From the NCBI GenBank assembly GCA_016191345.1, contig JACPOU010000015.1, positions 1-45,754 on the forward strand: a stretch of DNA of 45,754 nucleotides, read 5' to 3'. This DNA comes from Chloroflexota bacterium (GTDB taxonomy: Bacteria; Chloroflexota; Limnocylindria; Limnocylindrales; CSP1-4). Each line of letters opens with the position of its first letter. Position 1 is the stretch's first letter. Below are positions 43,227 through 45,754 of this stretch, in pieces. A program made the position numbers and the translations under genes. Below the pieces are notes generated by a model. The model was not told where the DNA came from. It saw only the letters and a list, made by a program, of their open reading frames with translations, and did no database searches.

Positions 43227-44254
43227 CCACCGAGCGCCAGGTCTCCGCCGACCAGATGTCCCTGGCGCGCCGCCTGCGGCAGCCGAGGACGATCATCTCG
43301 CTCGTCCTGCCCCTGGCCCTCCTCGTGCTGTTCGCGAGGAGCCTGCCAGGGTTCCGTCTGGAGCAGATCCCGGACAAGATCCTTCGCTCGAACGGGCTCC
43401 TGCTCTTCGCCGCGTTCGCGGTGTTCTACCTCGGCTTCCCGATCCGCGGGCTTCGCTGGACGCTGCTCGTCCGTCGCACCGGCTACCCGCTCAAGGTCCG
43501 CGACGGGACCGAGATCATCTTCCTGTCGTGGCTCGTCAACTGCCTCGTGCCGGCCAAGCTCGGCGACGTCTACCGCGCCTACCTCCTGAAGATCAACAGC
43601 ACGGTGTCGCTGTCGCGGACATTCGGGACGGTCTTCATCGAGCGGATCCTCGACCTCTTCGCGATCGTCGTCCTGGGGCTCGCGTCCGGCTTCGTGTCGT
43701 TCCGCAATGGCCTGCCGGGCCAGGTCCAGGTCGTATTCGCGGCGGGGGTGGTGTTCGTGATGCTCCTCGCCGCGGGCCTGCTCACGATGCGGAACTTCGG
43801 CCGGCGGATCATGCAGGCGCTGCCGGTGCCGGTCCGGATCGTCGAGTTCTACGATCGCTTCGAGGAGGGCGTCTTCTCCTCCGTCGGCCTGCGCGCACTG
43901 CCCGGTCTCATCGTGCTGACGGGCCTCATCTGGGCGACCGAGGCGATTCGGCTGTTCCTCGTCGTGCAGGCGCTGGGGCTGCCCGACGTGCACCTCGGGA
44001 TCAGCGGCGCGTTCTTCATCGCCCTGTCGGCGTCGCTGCTCACCGCGATCCCGATCACGCCCGCGGGCCTCGGGTTCGTCGAGGGCGCCATCGTGGGGCT
44101 GCTGACCCTCGTCTACGGCGTGCCGCAGACCGAGGCCCTGGCGATCACGATCGTGGACAGGACGATCAGCGTCCTCACGGTCATCATCCTCGGGGCGATC
44201 GCGTACGCGATCTCCTCGAAGCGGCGCGGCACGCTGGAGCCGCAGCCGGCCTGA
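43223..44254 (+). CDS. Flippase-like (UPF0104/LPG synthase TM-type) membrane protein
   Basis: It encodes 343 residues from GTG 43223, with about eight membrane helices. Family features: PRTIISLVLPLALLVLFARSLPG, FYLGFPIRGLRWTLLVRRTGYP, the conserved WLVNCLVPAKLGDVYRAYLL, RTFGTVFIERILDLFAIVVLG, and LLTAIPITPAGLGFVEGAI. Relatives include the flippase domain of MprF and AglD-type proteins, which move or help make lipid-linked molecules. The substrate is unknown. ATG 43136 in the same frame would add an HDGLR-repeat N-terminus of 29 residues. No MprF catalytic domain follows. Confidence 0.85.
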   Translation: MTTERQVSADQMSLARRLRQPRTIISLVLPLALLVLFARSLPGFRLEQIPDKILRSNGLLLFAAFAVFYLGFPIRGLRWTLLVRRTGYPLKVRDGTEIIFLSWLVNCLVPAKLGDVYRAYLLKINSTVSLSRTFGTVFIERILDLFAIVVLGLASGFVSFRNGLPGQVQVVFAAGVVFVMLLAAGLLTMRNFGRRIMQALPVPVRIVEFYDRFEEGVFSSVGLRALPGLIVLTGLIWATEAIRLFLVVQALGLPDVHLGISGAFFIALSASLLTAIPITPAGLGFVEGAIVGLLTLVYGVPQTEALAITIVDRTISVLTVIILGAIAYAISSKRRGTLEPQPA

Positions 44255-44549
44255 CGCTCGACGTACCCGCGCGGGCCTCCCCGCCCAAACGCACCAAACC
44301 CACCCACGAACGGAGGCTGGGGCTGCGTTCCTCACGGCGCCGGCAGTCCCCCCCTGCTCCGGGGAGGGTCCCGGTACCACGGACCGCTGCGAACCGTCAT
44401 CGACCGCACCACTCCACCCAGCCCGGAGCGTGGCGCGCGCGGAAGGTCGGGGGACGAACGGGTGATATGGCCGTAATGGCCGCAAGTCGATAGTCAGGTC
44501 ATCTCGCGGCACGGTCCGCCCATCACATGGAGCGTCCGGAACCGAACGA
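44255..44549. other. Intergenic region before the XRE gene
   Basis: About 295 bases without a gene. The direct repeat atggccgtaatggccg (44467-44482) and nearby gatagtcaggtcatc could be an operator for the XRE protein, but this is a guess. No tRNA and no clear promoter were seen. Confidence 0.4.
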
Positions 44550-45137
44550 ATGACAACCCAGAACGGCCGAGCATTCAACGAGTGGCTCCGTGCCCAGCTG
44601 AAGGCGAAGAAGATGTCGCAGCGACAGCTCGCCCAGCAGTCCGGCGTGGACCACTCGACGATCTCACGCCTCATCCGCGGCGATCGGATGCCGTCCCTCG
44701 GGACGGCGACGAAGCTCGCCCGCGGCCTGCGCGAGATCCGCGAGGACGCCGACGCCGCGCAATACCTGGGTCTCGTGGCCAACGGGACGCAGAATCCAAC
44801 GGCCCGCGTGGAGTACGCGCTCCGCGCCGACGAGGCGCTCTCCGAGGCGCACGTCCGCCAGATCATGGAGTACTACCTCGCCGTCCGGATGCGCCGCTTC
44901 GGCCGCGTGTACCACGGCTCCGAGGCCGTGTCCGTCGGGCAGGGCGCGCCCGGCGAGTCCGGCGGCTCACGCGGCAACACGCTCGAGCCGTCACGGGCCC
45001 GCCCGATGGGCTTCTCGGCCACCCCCGCTCCGTCGCTTTCGCCGCGGGTCGCGATCGCGACTCGCGTCACCGCGACGCCGGCTTCGACCACCTCGACCAT
45101 GACTCGCATCGCCGGCCGGAGCACCGACCGCTACTGA
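44550..45137 (+). CDS. XRE-family helix-turn-helix regulator
   Basis: It encodes 195 residues. An N-terminal Cro/C1-type HTH (about 8-60) reads FNEWLRAQLKAKKMSQRQLA, QQSGVDHSTISRLIRGDRMPSLGTATKLARGL. A middle part (about 65-120) ends EAHVRQIMEYYLAVRMRRFGR. The last 75 residues are Ser/Thr/Pro/Ala-rich (SLSPRVAIATRVTATPASTTS) and probably disordered. The target genes are not shown by the sequence. It is alone on its transcript, with a strong hairpin 52 bases after the stop. Neighbouring repeats suggest an accessory position next to the housekeeping block. Confidence 0.85.
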   Translation: MTTQNGRAFNEWLRAQLKAKKMSQRQLAQQSGVDHSTISRLIRGDRMPSLGTATKLARGLREIREDADAAQYLGLVANGTQNPTARVEYALRADEALSEAHVRQIMEYYLAVRMRRFGRVYHGSEAVSVGQGAPGESGGSRGNTLEPSRARPMGFSATPAPSLSPRVAIATRVTATPASTTSTMTRIAGRSTDRY

Positions 45138-45189
45138 TCCGCCTTTCACAGGTGATCCGGACGCCCTCCACGTCCGGGTCTCGGGGACA

Positions 45190-45222
45190 GCGAATGCCGG
45201 CGTTCGGGGCGCCGGCATTCGC
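45190..45222 (+). terminator. Strong hairpin after the XRE gene
   Basis: A perfect 13-bp stem (gcgaatgccggcg / cgccggcattcgc) encloses a 7-base loop (ttcgggg). No T run follows, as is common in very GC-rich genomes. It is the most stable simple hairpin I found and probably ends the XRE transcript. Confidence 0.65.
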
Positions 45223-45319
45223 GATTCCGGGGGTCTGGGCGGCGCCCGCCGAGGCGCGGCGCGGGCGTGCCGGGCTCCACGTGCGGGGCGCATTCCGGGC
45301 TCGTCCGGTGCCGGCCTCG

Positions 45320-45389
45320 GCGCCTCCCGACCGCCGGCCATTGCAAGAACGCTTAGCGGTGACGCTCGGCGATCGAATCGGGTCCCTGC
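45320..45389 (+). repeat. Dispersed intergenic repeat, copy 2
   Basis: The 70 bases match copy 3 (45523-45592) at 64 positions: 46 of 47 in the left block (gcgcctcccgaccgccggcc, then ...caagaacgcttagcggtgac), a 6-base variable stretch, then 17 of 17 (tcgaatcgggtccctgc). The core is shared with copy 1 at 375-389 on the other strand. Confidence 0.85.
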
Positions 45390-45488
45390 CGGCGGCCGCG
45401 GCGACGACTCCGGGCCGCGATAGGCGTTCACCAAGTATCTCGTGGCGCGGGTGGCCGCGTGGGACGTGTCCCTCGCCCCGAAGGCGCT

Positions 45489-45592
45489 CCGCTAAGCCTT
45501 CTCGCGATGACAAGGCCGCGCGGCGCCTCCCGACCGCCGGCCATTCCAAGAACGCTTAGCGGTGACGCTGAGAAGTCGAATCGGGTCCCTGC
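45489..45592 (+). repeat. Dispersed intergenic repeat, copy 3, with inverted half copy
   Basis: Copy 3 covers 45523-45592. Just upstream, ccgctaagccttctcgc (45489-45505) is the near reverse complement (14/17) of ccaagaacgcttagcgg (45546-45562). The two could form a long imperfect hairpin with a loop of about 40 bases. The build resembles REP or MITE-type elements. Confidence 0.75.
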
Positions 45593-45666
45593 GGGCCGCG
45601 TGGGCGACGATTCCGGTCAAGTCCCAGGTCGTGGTGTAACAGGTCGTCGTCTCGCGCCGGGTCTCG

Positions 45667-45754
45667 TCAGCTCGCAAGCAGCAACGGCTGGCCCACCTCC
45701 TCGATCGCGACGGCGCCGATCGCCGCCATGGTCTCCGGCAGGAAATAGCGTCGA
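45667..45754 (-). CDS. 3' end of an unidentified minus-strand gene (partial)
   Basis: Reading leftward from the window edge gives RRYFLPETMAAIGAIAVEEV, then GQPLLLAS and TGA at 45669-45667. The composition is protein-like with an even mix of hydrophobic and charged residues. The family is not recognised from 28 residues. Confidence 0.45.
   Translation of the reverse strand, partial: RRYFLPETMAAIGAVAIEEVGQPLLLAS

Larger units (their letters stand above)
45223..45666. other. Repeat-bearing intergenic region at the right end
   Basis: About 440 bases without a credible gene, containing two copies of a 70-base dispersed repeat (45320-45389 and 45523-45592) and an inverted half copy (45489-45505). 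Open frames here are not consistent with any family. Confidence 0.6.

Overview
This is a very GC-rich (by eye about 70%), gene-dense bacterial chromosome segment with almost no mobile DNA. The gene content is housekeeping. Gene order (rplU-rpmA-rpmE-prfA-prmC-tsaC-glyA-atpIBEFHAGDC-murA-mreB), GTG starts, GTGA/ATGA overlaps and the style of the proteins suggest a member of Chloroflexota, possibly a Limnocylindria-like lineage. That placement is inference: no 16S gene is present. Most of the order resembles the ancestral Gram-positive order seen in Bacillus (rpmE-prfA-prmC-ywlC-glyA-atp-murAA-mbl and mreD...rplU-rpmA).

Layout. 1-635: a gene tail plus a repeat-rich non-coding stretch. 636-2995 (minus): a small 8-cysteine protein, then prfB (RF2) with the classic CTT-TGA-C +1 frameshift site, then a tandem GNAT protein whose frame has no start codon and looks like an out-of-frame fusion to RF2 through a hexanucleotide repeat. 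3181-16245 (minus): a compact run parA-parB-gyrB-PaaI thioesterase-AlkD-gyrA-prs-small membrane protein-secA-YdcF, many genes overlapping. 16246-16638: the divergent control region, with a near-perfect parS. 16687-20286 (plus): mreD, PBP2 (mrdA) and rodA for cell elongation, with no mreC. 20778-22145: a CDF-type transporter (minus) and a divergent DUF2344 protein. 22540-28635 (plus): promoter and leader, rplU with a long K/A-rich tail, rpmA, rpmE, DUF1385, prfA, prmC, a HAD phosphatase and tsaC. 29071-32524 (plus): glyA, a WecA/TagO-like transferase with an altered Asp motif, and a membrane-anchored PKD-like protein. 32808-40044: promoter and the complete F-type ATP synthase operon. 40077-44254: murA (Asp in place of the fosfomycin-target Cys), mreB, a PHP phosphoesterase and a flippase-like membrane protein, the last two joined by an in-frame array of start codons. 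44550-45137: an XRE regulator. 45138-45754: a strong hairpin, two copies of a dispersed repeat that also occurs near position 380, and the tail of a minus-strand gene.

Together the genes cover chromosome segregation and topology (ParABS, gyrase), protein export (SecA), translation termination (RF1, RF2, PrmC), the ribosome (L21, L27, L31), energy (ATP synthase) and wall growth (MreB, MreD, PBP2, RodA, MurA). No phage, CRISPR or classical defence system was found. The most unusual items are the RF2-GNAT junction with its cysteine-rich upstream partner, the (gcgccatgacgggtt)n start-codon ladder at 43141-43210, and the dispersed repeat family at both ends of the window.
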